From Tannerella sp. (GTDB lineage: Bacteria > Bacteroidota > Bacteroidia > Bacteroidales > Tannerellaceae): 64,000 bases of DNA. This document shows, piece after piece, positions 29,508 to 39,251 of the stretch (within the stretch, counting starts at the first letter, position 1; each line of letters starts with the position of its first letter). The DNA lies in assembly GCA_031285565.1 (NCBI GenBank), contig JAITVY010000044.1, forward strand, positions 62,001 through 126,000, written 5' to 3'. Position numbers and translations under genes: made by a program. Below the pieces are notes generated by a model. It saw nothing but the letters and a program-made list of their open reading frames with translations. It was not told where the DNA came from and made no database searches.

Positions 29508-32486
29508 TTAGAAATTTAGATTCAGACCTAAACTGAATATCCTCGGATTCGGATAGAAATTGTTGTCGATTCCTCCTGCAATTTCGGGGTCAATACCATC
29601 ATAGTTCGTAATCGTAAAGACATTCTGTACGGAGAAATTCAAAGCAAGGTTCATTATTTTAGCAACACGTCCGAAATTATATCCGATATTGAGATAATCC
29701 ATTTTCAGGAACGAAGCGTTCGAGAGATAATAATCCGACATCAGGTTACGGTTGTAGAACTGCGTATTATTAATGTCGGTCACCGTATTCATGAGGAAAT
29801 TATTGGGGTTCAACACCTGCGAATAGTTTCCAAGGTCGGAGTATACATTATTATATACATAGTTTCCAATATTGGCACGGAGGGATGTAGATAGCGACCA
29901 GTTTTTCCAGGTCAAACTCGTATTAAATCCCATAATCACATCCGGCTCGGGAGTATGAACGAAATATTTATCTTTTTCATTGATTGTACCGTCACCGTTT
30001 AGATCGGCAAAAGCGCCTTCGATAGGTGTTCCGTTATCATAATAAAGTTGTTTGTAAAGATAGAACGTATTGGGTGCATGACCTACGGAATGTATCTGGA
30101 CAGTATTACCCGTACCACCCGAAATGCTCCCGGTCGTTACACCTACATAATCCGAATTACCACTCTCATTCAAAGTCAGTTTGGTAATTTTCGAATAGTT
30201 ATGTGAGATATTATATCCCAGGTCCCATCGTAAATCCTTTGTACTGACAGCCACAACATTGAGGCTGATTTCATATCCGTTGTTCATCATGCTGCCGATA
30301 TTCTTTACAATCATATTTGTAAAGTTACTTCCCATCGGCAGGTCAATGTTATTCAACAAATTCTTTGTATCCTTATGATAATAATCGACACTTCCCGATA
30401 AACGGTTATCAAAAAATCCGAAATCCAATCCGACGTTTGTAGTAGCAGTTTCTTCCCATTTACGGTCTTTATCATATCCACCGGGACGCCAACCCTGATA
30501 GAATGTATCTCCTATCTGATATTGTGCCGTCAGGTCACTCAACGCATATCGTGCCAGGTACTCGTAATTCCCTATTTCCTGTTGTCCTGTCAGACCGTAT
30601 CCCAAACGAAGTTTCAGGTTAGACAGCGGCTCAACATCTTTCAGAAAACCTTCTTCACTGATTCTCCATGCAAAAGCAACAGACGGGAATGTACCCCACC
30701 GGTTATCTTTACTGAAGCGGGAAGATCCGTCAAAACGAATCGTTGCAGTCAGCAGATATTTTTCCATCAGGTTATAATTTATACGCCCGAAAAACGAAAT
30801 CAATGTATTTTGTTTGACCGTCTGCGGATAAGTCGGTTCACTAACGATATAATCGCCATCGTAATTTGTAGTGTTAAAACTATGGTCTGTCGTCTTCCAG
30901 TCCTGGTATGTGTAGCCACCCATTGCTTCCAGGCGGCTTGTAGAAAAATCTTTCGCATAGTTCATATAATACTCCAGCAAAAGATTTCGTTTATCCTGTT
31001 CGTATTTCGAACGTTCACCGCCCTGTGTATATTTGTTCGGGGCCCATTTTACTGTCACTACATCACCTTTCCCTTCCGATACATCATAACCCAGATTTAA
31101 ATTGGCTCTCAAATCAGGCAGAAAGTGAAACTTATAATCAAACTGTACATTACCAATACTACGCATCACCGTCCCTTCATCATCCTTACTGTTAAGTAAT
31201 GCTACCGGATTATATGTTGCTAATGTATTCGGAAGACCGGAATTTCCACTCATCCATGTATAGTAACCATTGAACTCATCATAACCATCTGCTTTTACAG
31301 GCTGGGTCGGATCCATACGAAGTGCGGCACCAATAGCATCATTATTACCAAAGATAGATTTGGTGTAGGTGCCTTTGAGATTTATATTTACAGATAAATG
31401 ATTATCAAAAAACGCAGGGGATATATTGACAGAAGCCGTACCACGTTTCATGTTATCCGTTTTAAGGATACCATCATTGCTCATGAATCCCCCGGAAACA
31501 CGATAAGGCAGGTTTTTGCCGATACTTCCACTTACATTCAGATTATTATCAGTCGTAAATGCTGTACGGTAAATTTCATCCTGCCAGTTTGTATTGGCTG
31601 TTCCCAGATAATTGATATATTCCTGCGTTGCAAAGACATTGGATGTAACAGCCTCCCTGAATTGGTCGGCATTCATAACATCCACCTTTTTGGCTATCGT
31701 TGAAATTGAATTCTGAGTTGAGAAATTCACTTTCAGCTTCTGTCCCTTTTCTCCTTTTTTGGTAGTAATAATGATCACCCCATTTGACGCCCTCGAACCA
31801 TAAATGGCTGTTGCCGATGCATCCTTCAGGATATTCATTGATTCAATATCGTTCGGATTAATGGTAGACAACACGTCCGAAGATCCGGAGAAATTATCCG
31901 AGTTAAGGCTGCTCACATCCAGAGGTACTCCATCAAGTACGATCAACGGATCATTAGTTGCCGACAATGAAGCTCCGCCCCTGATGCGGATGCGGCTTCC
32001 GGCTCCGGCACGTCCTCCGTTAGATGTGATCTGTACCCCTGCAACTTTACCACTAATCAATTCTGCCGGAGAAGTTGCAAGCCCCACATTGAAATCTTTC
32101 TCTCCAATAGCAGTAATAGAACCGGTCAAATCTTCTTTCTTCATCGTTCCGTATCCGATAACAACAACTTCATCAAGCAGTTGAGTATCTTCCAACAAGT
32201 TAATTTTCAAAAACTGCTGACCGGTATAAGTAAAGGTCTGCGTCAAATAACCGATATAACTAATCCGGATGACGCTGTTTTGCGGGACATCATTTAACTG
32301 GAAATTCCCATCAATATCCGTCACTATTCCGTGAGTAGTTCCCTGAACAATCACACTGGCGCCTATTACAGGCTCGCCGGTTTCATCAACGACTTGTCCC
32401 TTTATTATTCCTTGTGCGTAAGAAGCTATGTGGAATATAAAAAGGAACAATAACATTAGAGTAGATTTTTTTTTCATGTTTTTCAT
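29508..32486 (-). CDS. susC: SusC TonB-dependent starch oligosaccharide transporter
   Basis: 992-residue outer-membrane transporter. Signal peptide (to about residue 25), carboxypeptidase-regulatory-like domain (GIIKGQVVDETGEPVIGASV), TonB-box/plug region (LDEVVVIGYGTMKKEDLTGS; GGASLSATNDPLIVLDGVPL) and a 22-strand barrel ending LGLNLNF. There is no STN domain, as expected for a SusR-controlled system. It imports maltooligosaccharides with SusD using TonB energy. The start could be Met1 (32486) or Met4 (32477). Confidence 0.94.
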   Translation of the reverse strand: MKNMKKKSTLMLLFLFIFHIASYAQGIIKGQVVDETGEPVIGASVIVQGTTHGIVTDIDGNFQLNDVPQNSVIRISYIGYLTQTFTYTGQQFLKINLLEDTQLLDEVVVIGYGTMKKEDLTGSITAIGEKDFNVGLATSPAELISGKVAGVQITSNGGRAGAGSRIRIRGGASLSATNDPLIVLDGVPLDVSSLNSDNFSGSSDVLSTINPNDIESMNILKDASATAIYGSRASNGVIIITTKKGEKGQKLKVNFSTQNSISTIAKKVDVMNADQFREAVTSNVFATQEYINYLGTANTNWQDEIYRTAFTTDNNLNVSGSIGKNLPYRVSGGFMSNDGILKTDNMKRGTASVNISPAFFDNHLSVNINLKGTYTKSIFGNNDAIGAALRMDPTQPVKADGYDEFNGYYTWMSGNSGLPNTLATYNPVALLNSKDDEGTVMRSIGNVQFDYKFHFLPDLRANLNLGYDVSEGKGDVVTVKWAPNKYTQGGERSKYEQDKRNLLLEYYMNYAKDFSTSRLEAMGGYTYQDWKTTDHSFNTTNYDGDYIVSEPTYPQTVKQNTLISFFGRINYNLMEKYLLTATIRFDGSSRFSKDNRWGTFPSVAFAWRISEEGFLKDVEPLSNLKLRLGYGLTGQQEIGNYEYLARYALSDLTAQYQIGDTFYQGWRPGGYDKDRKWEETATTNVGLDFGFFDNRLSGSVDYYHKDTKNLLNNIDLPMGSNFTNMIVKNIGSMMNNGYEISLNVVAVSTKDLRWDLGYNISHNYSKITKLTLNESGNSDYVGVTTGSISGGTGNTVQIHSVGHAPNTFYLYKQLYYDNGTPIEGAFADLNGDGTINEKDKYFVHTPEPDVIMGFNTSLTWKNWSLSTSLRANIGNYVYNNVYSDLGNYSQVLNPNNFLMNTVTDINNTQFYNRNLMSDYYLSNASFLKMDYLNIGYNFGRVAKIMNLALNFSVQNVFTITNYDGIDPEIAGGIDNNFYPNPRIFSLGLNLNF

Positions 32487-32537
32487 ACATTATTGAATTT
32501 ACGTGATTTTTTTAAATGCTGATATTACGATGTAGAA

Positions 32538-32545
32538 CAAATATA
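32538..32545 (-). promoter_or_regulatory. -7 element of the susC promoter
   Basis: TATATTTG on the minus strand fits TAnnTTTG and would give a leader of about 45 nt. No TTTG is found 19-21 nt upstream, in keeping with a promoter that needs its activator (SusR). The rest of 32487-32738 is AT-rich with long A/T tracts and no gene. Confidence 0.5.
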
Positions 32546-32738
32546 CCGGCAGGCAGCAGCAATGATTTTTTTTAGAGAGAAAAAGTAAAGAAATCAAAAA
32601 ACAGGAAAGACGCAACACATTATCTTACAATTAAATAATTGCAGTGTTTTTTTTTAAGAAAGTAAACAAATTATAGTGATATTGAACTACGAAGGCATGA
32701 AATCAATCAAAAATTTAACACTTTACAGGTTTTAAATG

Positions 32739-34349
32739 TTAATGATTTTCGCGTCCGATTTTCATAACGATATCTTCAAATTCGTCATTCGGGACAATCG
32801 ATTTTTTCCTATATTTAGAACGGTAATTATAAATTGTAGTAATAGAATACCGGAGGAAATTTGCGATTTTGGCACTATCTGTTATGCCCAAACGGATCAG
32901 GGCAAAAATGCGCAATTCCACCGTCAGGCTATTTTCCGGTTTCGGTACAATCCGGTCTTCCTTAGCCAAAAGATTATTAAACTGATCCACAAAATCAGGA
33001 AACAGATTCAGGAATGTACTGTCAAAATTCTGATAGAACTCTTTCAATTCATCCTCAATAATCTGGGACGACTTGAGCATCTCATACAATTCTTCCAGCT
33101 TACGGGAGGCCGCTTTTTTATTCAGTGACCTGCGATAGGCCTCCAGCTTTTCGATATAAAGTGAACATTGGTTAAGGAACCGGCCGATATATTCATCTTT
33201 GATTTGGTCCGTTTCCGACAAATGGTGATTTATTCTCTTGAGTTCTTTATTTGCCTTAATCACTTCACGGCGTGTTACGGCCAGCTTTTTCATTTGCCGG
33301 AACAGATAAAAAACTACTCCTGCCAGAAACAACGAGAGAATGACAATTATCACAATCGTAATTTGTAGTCTTTTCTGATATCTTTCCCTGTCTTGTTCAA
33401 AAGCCGTATCAATAATCGGAAGAATTTTAGAGATCTGGACATTCCTCAGGCGAGCATTGTAAAAATTAGCATCTTCCATGCTCTTTTTTATATAACGGTT
33501 CGACCGGTTTATATCACCCTCATTCAGAAGAAGATAAGCCAGTTTGCCCAACGATACATTCTCCTTCACGGAAGCCTGGATATCTGCTATGGCAGACCGG
33601 ATCAGGTATTCTTTTTGCCGGCCATCATCTCCCTTCAACTCATACATTGTTGCAATCAGCGATGTCAATATGGCATAATCACGCGTATTGCTCTCCAGTT
33701 GCGGGAGATAAGGCAACAAAGCCTTTTCAGCTTCTTCAAACTTCCTCATTTCAATGCATTTACTGCCATAGTTTATGTCGTACGAATAAGTACTTTTGGG
33801 AATCGCCATCAAGGCAGAATCCTGATAGGTATCCTTCAGAGATTTATATTCCAGATAGTCGTCGTTTGATGAATATTCGCTCCAATACGAATACAATTCG
33901 GAAAACGAATTATAGTACGCACCCAACTGGTCACCACTTAAAGTGCTCTTATCAATAGACTCTAATAATGATTGGGCCTGATAAAAACTGGCAAAAGTAG
34001 AATACATCCTGGCCAGCTGCATTTTACATTCATTTATCCAATAAATGTTATTTTCCTGTTCCGATATTACCAAATGTTCCTGTACATAATATAAAGCCGA
34101 ATCAAAAACGTAGGCCTCATATTCTTTAAACAGCTGATAGCAGGTCTCATGCAAAACTTCTGAAGTATTACTTTCCACCAGCTGCGTCTTCAATGAAATC
34201 AAGTTCAGTTCTTTATTCCGGTCATATATAGGTTCTTCTTTGATCGTTTTATCCAAAACTATAATTAAAGAATCGGAATGAGCCTTTCCATAGGAAAAAA
34301 CTGTGGTAAATGATAAAAGCATCAGAAATAGTATCTTTCTAGTAAACAT
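32739..34349 (-). CDS. susR: SusR-type membrane-spanning starch regulator
   Basis: 536 residues, the length of B. thetaiotaomicron SusR. Signal peptide (1-20), a periplasmic helical repeat region (about 60-315), one membrane helix (about 329-350), a coiled-coil cytoplasmic part (about 355-440) and a C-terminal helix-turn-helix (about 480-515: RIFALIRLGITDSAKIANFL followed by TIYNYRSKYRKKS). It senses maltose or longer maltooligosaccharides in the periplasm and activates the sus promoters from the membrane. It lies directly upstream of susC and has its own consensus promoter. Confidence 0.92.
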   Translation of the reverse strand: MFTRKILFLMLLSFTTVFSYGKAHSDSLIIVLDKTIKEEPIYDRNKELNLISLKTQLVESNTSEVLHETCYQLFKEYEAYVFDSALYYVQEHLVISEQENNIYWINECKMQLARMYSTFASFYQAQSLLESIDKSTLSGDQLGAYYNSFSELYSYWSEYSSNDDYLEYKSLKDTYQDSALMAIPKSTYSYDINYGSKCIEMRKFEEAEKALLPYLPQLESNTRDYAILTSLIATMYELKGDDGRQKEYLIRSAIADIQASVKENVSLGKLAYLLLNEGDINRSNRYIKKSMEDANFYNARLRNVQISKILPIIDTAFEQDRERYQKRLQITIVIIVILSLFLAGVVFYLFRQMKKLAVTRREVIKANKELKRINHHLSETDQIKDEYIGRFLNQCSLYIEKLEAYRRSLNKKAASRKLEELYEMLKSSQIIEDELKEFYQNFDSTFLNLFPDFVDQFNNLLAKEDRIVPKPENSLTVELRIFALIRLGITDSAKIANFLRYSITTIYNYRSKYRKKSIVPNDEFEDIVMKIGRENH

Positions 34350-34373
34350 ACCTTTAGTATTATTCTAATGAAA

Positions 34374-34405
34374 CAAACATACTTAAAATATGTGGAATTT
34401 ACAAA
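34374..34405 (-). promoter_or_regulatory. Consensus promoter of susR
   Basis: On the minus strand TTTG (34405-34402), a 20-nt spacer and TATGTTTG (34381-34374) match the Bacteroides primary-sigma promoter, suggesting constitutive expression of the regulator. Transcription would begin about 17 nt before the ATG. Confidence 0.72.
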
Positions 34406-34517
34406 TGTTATCATCATATTTCATATAATTCACATCTCTTACCAATTTGCATACTATAAAAAGACCCTAATGTAAGCAATCTTATCCGGGATGATATAGC
34501 AAATAAATATAAAATGT

Positions 34518-34525
34518 TAATTTTG
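34518..34525 (+). promoter_or_regulatory. -7 element for the DUF4874/DUF4832 gene
   Basis: TAATTTTG fits TAnnTTTG 24 nt before the ATG at 34550. No matching -33 element is seen. Confidence 0.4.
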
Positions 34526-34549
34526 CTATCGATTAACATATAACCAAAT

Positions 34550-35932
34550 ATGCACAAAAACATTTTATTTGCATTCATATTCACACTAAGCATCTGCTTT
34601 TCATCCTGTACAAAAGAGAATGCCACTGAAAACACCAACTCTGAATTCATCACAGTGCAGTATAAAACAGACGACTCTATTTTCCCGAATCCGGAACGCG
34701 GCCTGTATACTCACCGCGGATACGAAAGCAGTTCAAAACCAATTACAGCCAATGAGCTAAAAAAGCTACGTCAGGATAACATTACGTTGGTTTTCACATC
34801 ATACCATCTCAAAGATTTTGTCACTCAACCCATCAGTGACAATGTGCTGAAACTAATTCAGGACAATTTCGATACATTACGTGCCAATGGGATGAAAGCC
34901 GTTTTACGGTTCGCCTATTCCAAAAGTTCAAGCGCTTCAATCTACGATGCCAATCAGGAGATTGTATTAACACATATCACACAGCTGAAACCGCTTTGTG
35001 AAAAGAACAAAGATGTGATTGCCGTGACGGAAGCCGGATTTATCGGCGCCTGGGGCGAATGGTATTATTCGACATATTATGGCAATAAAGGCAATCCTGA
35101 TTATGATAAACGTCGTATTATACTTAATGCCCTGTTAGACGCGATGCCGAAAGAACGCATGATCAGCCTGCGTACCCCCTTATTCAAAACCAAAATGCTG
35201 AATATAGGTTTTGATGAACCGCTAACTGAGAAAGAAGCATACAATCAAACTCATAAGGCCCGCCTGTCGCACCATAACGATTGCTTCCTTGCCAACGAAA
35301 GTGATATGGGTACGTACAGAGTAGAAGGCGACCGCGATTACACTGCAAGCGATAGCCGGTATACGTGTGTAGGTGGCGAAACATGTACGGAACCCACTAC
35401 TTATTCAGCATGCAAAGCAGCAATAGAAGCCATGAGCACATATCACTGGTCATATATCAATATCAACTATCATGAAGGCATCTTAAACGACTGGAAACAA
35501 AAAGGATGCTTCGAAGATATACAAAAACGTCTGGGATACCGTTTTGTTTTGACTCAGGCACAACACCCCAAAGAAACAACTGCCGGAAGCAATTACGAAT
35601 TAATGCTTACGATCGAAAATAAAGGATTTGCAGCTCCATTTAACCCCCGTAAAGCTGAAATCCGGTTCCGCTCGGTAGCTACCGGAGAAATTGTATACAC
35701 GCATGAAATGGAAGCTGACCCTCGATTCTGGTTTAATGGAACCCATGAGATCCATGAAAAGATAAAACTACCAAAGAAAATGGAAGTCGGCGAATATGAA
35801 GTATTACTATTCCTGCCCGACCCTACCGAATCATTGTATGAACGTCCTGAATATGCAATCCGGTTGGCAAACAAAGACACATGGGAAGAGTCAACCGGAT
35901 ATAATAAGCTCTTTATACAAACAATCGAGTAG
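34550..35932 (+). CDS. DUF4874/DUF4832 lipoprotein
   Basis: 460 residues. Lipobox CFSSC (Cys20) followed by TKENATEN. Residues about 45-220 carry the DUF4874 signature (FPNPERGLYTHRGY; FIGAWGEWYYSTYYG) and look like a TIM-barrel glycosidase fold. Residues about 235-460 match DUF4832, including a late Ig-like part (IENKGFAAPFNPRKAEIRF). Such pairs occur in secreted carbohydrate-active or surface proteins; the substrate is unknown. It is divergent from susR and is not obviously part of the starch operon. Confidence 0.82.
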   Translation: MHKNILFAFIFTLSICFSSCTKENATENTNSEFITVQYKTDDSIFPNPERGLYTHRGYESSSKPITANELKKLRQDNITLVFTSYHLKDFVTQPISDNVLKLIQDNFDTLRANGMKAVLRFAYSKSSSASIYDANQEIVLTHITQLKPLCEKNKDVIAVTEAGFIGAWGEWYYSTYYGNKGNPDYDKRRIILNALLDAMPKERMISLRTPLFKTKMLNIGFDEPLTEKEAYNQTHKARLSHHNDCFLANESDMGTYRVEGDRDYTASDSRYTCVGGETCTEPTTYSACKAAIEAMSTYHWSYININYHEGILNDWKQKGCFEDIQKRLGYRFVLTQAQHPKETTAGSNYELMLTIENKGFAAPFNPRKAEIRFRSVATGEIVYTHEMEADPRFWFNGTHEIHEKIKLPKKMEVGEYEVLLFLPDPTESLYERPEYAIRLANKDTWEESTGYNKLFIQTIE

Positions 35933-35962
35933 TATCTAATTGACAACAGAATTGGAGCGAAG

Positions 35963-35992
35963 CGGAAATCGGCCATAGTCCAAAATAGCCAT
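35963..35992. repeat. GGCYATAG intergenic repeat, copy 1
   Basis: The reverse complement contains TTTTGGACTATGGCCGATTT followed by CCG, matching parts of the repeat at 40262-40325. It sits between two plus-strand genes. Confidence 0.55.
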
Positions 35993-36035
35993 GATTATAA
36001 TTTGCGAAAATCTGAGCTTTAATAAAAACACCATT

Positions 36036-36638
36036 ATGCACAAAATATTTATTATAGCCATCTTAAGCCTTTATTCCGGTATATTTTGCCAGGGACAAAA
36101 AACAAACGCAATACCTTTTGAAGAAATAAGCACAGAAGAACCGGATCGAATAGTTGCAGCCATTGACACAATGTCTCTGACTTGCGATACCTTTTATCTG
36201 GTTCCGTATTATGATTATATAGACATCTACGATTTTGCATGTATCTACTTTGATAATAAAGGACAATTAAGAAAATACAGCAGACAATTGAACTTTAATG
36301 ATGGAGGTCAAGATCATATCGACTTTTCAGCCTACTATGACCTTCACGGTGATTTGGTTTACATTACATACCAAAGTGGAAACAATTGTGAAGATGATGC
36401 CGGTTATTTTTATGTTCATCAGGGACATATTGTTGGCTACGATTATGACTGGGATTGTGGTTGTTGTGAGGATGATGTCACAGAAGAAGATATGAGCATA
36501 ATCCGGCCCGAGATCGGCGCTCCATTAGAAAAAACAGTTGACGAAAACTGGTCTTTGAAGCGCTTTATATCTGCCCGGACCTTACTGGAAACGATACATA
36601 GTCCGGAATACGGCAGACATGATGAATTTGATGAATAA
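36036..36638 (+). CDS. Secreted protein, unknown family
   Basis: 200 residues. The start at 36036 (MHKIFIIAILSLYSG) is preferred to one 15 codons upstream because a signal peptide begins there. The mature chain is acidic, with strands such as FACIYFDNKGQLRKYSRQLN and DLVYITYQSGNN and a cysteine-rich acidic stretch (DWDCGCCEDDVTEEDM) that might bind metal or form disulfides. No family recognised. It lies before the two-component genes with a 61-nt gap. Confidence 0.68.
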   Translation: MHKIFIIAILSLYSGIFCQGQKTNAIPFEEISTEEPDRIVAAIDTMSLTCDTFYLVPYYDYIDIYDFACIYFDNKGQLRKYSRQLNFNDGGQDHIDFSAYYDLHGDLVYITYQSGNNCEDDAGYFYVHQGHIVGYDYDWDCGCCEDDVTEEDMSIIRPEIGAPLEKTVDENWSLKRFISARTLLETIHSPEYGRHDEFDE

Positions 36639-36672
36639 ATAATTTTTCCAGATTTTTGCCAGAATGTTTTAT

Positions 36673-36692
36673 TAGCTTTGTCTATAAATTTG
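36673..36692 (+). promoter_or_regulatory. Two candidate -7 elements before the response regulator
   Basis: TAGCTTTG (36673-36680) and TAAATTTG (36685-36692) both fit TAnnTTTG. A TTTG lies at 36655-36658 but at 14 and 26 nt, not the usual 19-21. Confidence 0.35.
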
Positions 36693-36699
36693 CTTTAAA

Positions 36700-37380
36700 A
36701 TGAAGATCCTGATTATTGAAGACGAAGATTCTTTACGCGAAATTATGAGCCGGTCGCTAGAGAAACAACTCTACATAGTAGAAAGCGCTGCCGACTATCA
36801 AAGCGCTATGGATAAAATCTGCGATTATGATTACGATTGTATCATCCTGGATATCATGTTGCCTGGAGGCAGCGGTCTGTCTTTGCTCGAAGAACTCAAA
36901 AAAATGCGTAAGAGAGACAGCGTGATCATTGTCTCAGCTAAAGATTCCATTGAGGATAAAGTGAAAGGACTTGACCTGGGAGCAGATGATTATCTGACGA
37001 AGCCTTTTCATCTGGCAGAACTAAATGCACGCATAAAAAGTGTTATCCGCCGCAAACAGCAAGAAGGCGAAATGAATATCACCTTATCCAATATAACCGT
37101 GTATCCTGACCGGCATGCGGTTTACGTTGACGATGCAGAGCTGGTATTAAACCGTAAAGAATTCGACTTATTATATTATTTCATTACCAATCCGGGACGG
37201 TTAATCAGCAAAGTGGCATTGGTCGAATCTGTTTGGGGCGACTATATCGACCAGGCCGACAGCTTCGACTTTATATATAGTCAGGTAAAGAATCTCAGGA
37301 AAAAACTCAAAACAGCAGGAGGCATACCCGAAATTAAAGCTGTATATGGCTTCGGCTATAAAATGACTGACGAAGAATGA
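36700..37380 (+). CDS. OmpR-family response regulator
   Basis: 226 residues: receiver domain (1-115) with Asp51 as the phosphorylation site (ILDIMLPG), the acidic pair near residue 8 (EDED), Ser79 and Lys101 (TKPFH), then a winged-helix DNA-binding domain (about 130-222: LNRKEFDLLYYFI, VYGFGYKM). It acts with the histidine kinase that starts 31 nt downstream. The targets are likely the envelope-type PepSY genes that follow. Confidence 0.93.
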   Translation: MKILIIEDEDSLREIMSRSLEKQLYIVESAADYQSAMDKICDYDYDCIILDIMLPGGSGLSLLEELKKMRKRDSVIIVSAKDSIEDKVKGLDLGADDYLTKPFHLAELNARIKSVIRRKQQEGEMNITLSNITVYPDRHAVYVDDAELVLNRKEFDLLYYFITNPGRLISKVALVESVWGDYIDQADSFDFIYSQVKNLRKKLKTAGGIPEIKAVYGFGYKMTDEE

Positions 37381-37411
37381 CTGCTAGTAGAAAGGTAAAA
37401 GAAATAATCGC

Positions 37412-38680
37412 ATGAAACTAAGACACTATACAATCCGTAATCTGTCTGTTCCATTATTAATCATTATGGTAGCATGGGCATGTATGTTTTATTTTCTCAT
37501 CCTGCATGAAGTCAACGATGAAACAAATGACAGCCTTCAAAACTACAAAGAAATTATTATCAAGCAATTCCTGGCCGATAGTACCCAGTTATCAAGCAAA
37601 CCGGATGTTATGACAAGATATTACATTCGTCCTATTCCTGCAGAAGAAGCGAATCTGGCCAAAGATGAATTTTATGACTCCACAAAGTTGATTGAAATAG
37701 AAATGGAATATGAACCCATCCGGGTACTACGGACTAACTTCATGTCGTCCGGTGGCAACTATTACGAATTAAAAATCGAGACTTCCACATTGGAGAAAGA
37801 AGATTTGATAGAAACGGTTTTCTGGAGTATTGTCTTATTATATTTTTTGTTATCAGCTTGTATTTTATACGTGACCCAATTCGTCTTTAAAAAAAGTTTC
37901 AAACCTCTCTATACGATTCTTAAATGGCTGGATAACTTTCACCCGGGCAAACCCATAAAACCACTAAAAAATGAGACTGTAATAGATGAATTTGCTATAC
38001 TCAACAAAGCTGTAACAGAAGCTACCAACCGTAGTGTTTCACTTTACCAACAACAAAAACAATTCGTGGAAAATGCATCGCACGAACTGCAAACACCTCT
38101 TGCTGTCTGTGTAAATAAACTGGAGTTATTAAGTGAAAATCCTGATTGTACGGAAGAACAATTAGCTGAAATAGAAGGACTGCACACAACTTTACAGGGA
38201 ATCATTAAGCAGAATAAATCGCTCCTGCTTCTTTCACGCATTGACAACAAACAGTATACGGAATCTAAAACAATACACATAAACGAACTCGCAAAGAAAA
38301 TTGTAGAAACTTTCTCGGAAATATATGAAAAGAAAAATATACGTGTGACTATTATTGAAAAAGAAACATTAACTTTTGAGATGAATGAATCACTGGCCGC
38401 CACCATGTTAACAAATCTGGTAAAAAATGCGTTTGTTCATAATATATCCGGTGGAGATATAAATATCATCATCACAAACCGTAATTTTACGATTGAAAAC
38501 AGCAGCGGGCAATCCGAATTAGCGAAAGAAAAACTATTCCAACGATTCAATAAGCAAACAAATCGTCCGGACTCAACCGGACTTGGGCTAGCCATTGTTA
38601 AATCGATAGCTTCAATGTATGAGATCGATATTCAATATAATTATTACGGCCGTCACCAGTTTATTTTAACATTTAAATAA
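37412..38680 (+). CDS. Membrane sensor histidine kinase
   Basis: 422 residues with two membrane helices (about 12-32 and 137-157) enclosing a small periplasmic sensor of about 100 residues. His224 lies in the HisKA box (ENASHELQTPL). The ATPase has NLVKNAFVHN (N box) and DSTGLGLAIVKS (G box). It is a classical partner of the OmpR-type regulator upstream. The signal is unknown. Confidence 0.93.
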   Translation: MKLRHYTIRNLSVPLLIIMVAWACMFYFLILHEVNDETNDSLQNYKEIIIKQFLADSTQLSSKPDVMTRYYIRPIPAEEANLAKDEFYDSTKLIEIEMEYEPIRVLRTNFMSSGGNYYELKIETSTLEKEDLIETVFWSIVLLYFLLSACILYVTQFVFKKSFKPLYTILKWLDNFHPGKPIKPLKNETVIDEFAILNKAVTEATNRSVSLYQQQKQFVENASHELQTPLAVCVNKLELLSENPDCTEEQLAEIEGLHTTLQGIIKQNKSLLLLSRIDNKQYTESKTIHINELAKKIVETFSEIYEKKNIRVTIIEKETLTFEMNESLAATMLTNLVKNAFVHNISGGDINIIITNRNFTIENSSGQSELAKEKLFQRFNKQTNRPDSTGLGLAIVKSIASMYEIDIQYNYYGRHQFILTFK

Positions 38681-38744
38681 TCAGGATTCCCAATTTTTTC
38701 CCAAATCAGGCTTTTTCTTTGCAATATAAATTAAAGAAAAGGCA

Positions 38745-39188
38745 ATGAAAAAAATAGTTCTGATATATATATGTTCATTATTTTCTGTGGTATTCGCTAT
38801 CGCTGATAATGAAATGGTCACAAGTGATACTTCGCAATTACCATCTGCAAGCCAACAATTTATCACAAAATATTTTGCAGACACCGAAATAGCCCACATC
38901 GTTATCGAAAAAAACTTTTTCAGGATAACAGGCTATGAAGTATTCCTTACCAACGGGGTAGATATCGAATTTGATAATTCCGGTACATGGACAGAAGTTG
39001 ACGGCAATCATAACGAGATACCGAAAGCGCTCATCCCTGAAGAAATTTCAAACTACATTAATCGCAATTATGCATTAAATAAAATTTCAGCCATTGAAAG
39101 GGAAAGTCATGGATTCCAGATAAAACTAAACAATGGGATTGAACTTATCTTCGACCGGAATGGACATTTTAAAAGGATAGACGACTAA
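38745..39188 (+). CDS. PepSY-like secreted protein
   Basis: 147 residues with a signal peptide (MKKIVLIYICSLFSVVFA). Two repeats of the PepSY-like/BLIP-like pattern (PF11396): YEVFLTNGVDIEFDNSGTW and FQIKLNNGIELIFDRNGHFK, each after a helix with a leading Pro or Ile. Such proteins are periplasmic and are often controlled by the two-component system beside them. The gap after the kinase is 64 nt. Confidence 0.85.
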   Translation: MKKIVLIYICSLFSVVFAIADNEMVTSDTSQLPSASQQFITKYFADTEIAHIVIEKNFFRITGYEVFLTNGVDIEFDNSGTWTEVDGNHNEIPKALIPEEISNYINRNYALNKISAIERESHGFQIKLNNGIELIFDRNGHFKRIDD

Positions 39189-39251
39189 TAATGGTTAATT
39201 ATAAATTAAATATAACATGTCGATTCAATCGACTCATAAAAAAAGAAACGT

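Noticed and set aside
32487..32738. Small RNA or riboswitch in the susC leader
   Set aside because: AT-rich tracts only; no stable structure or known aptamer pattern seen by eye.
39216..39230. GTCGAT-TCA-ATCGAC hairpin before the PepSY lipoprotein
   Set aside because: Only six base pairs and no T-run; too weak to call a terminator or riboswitch.
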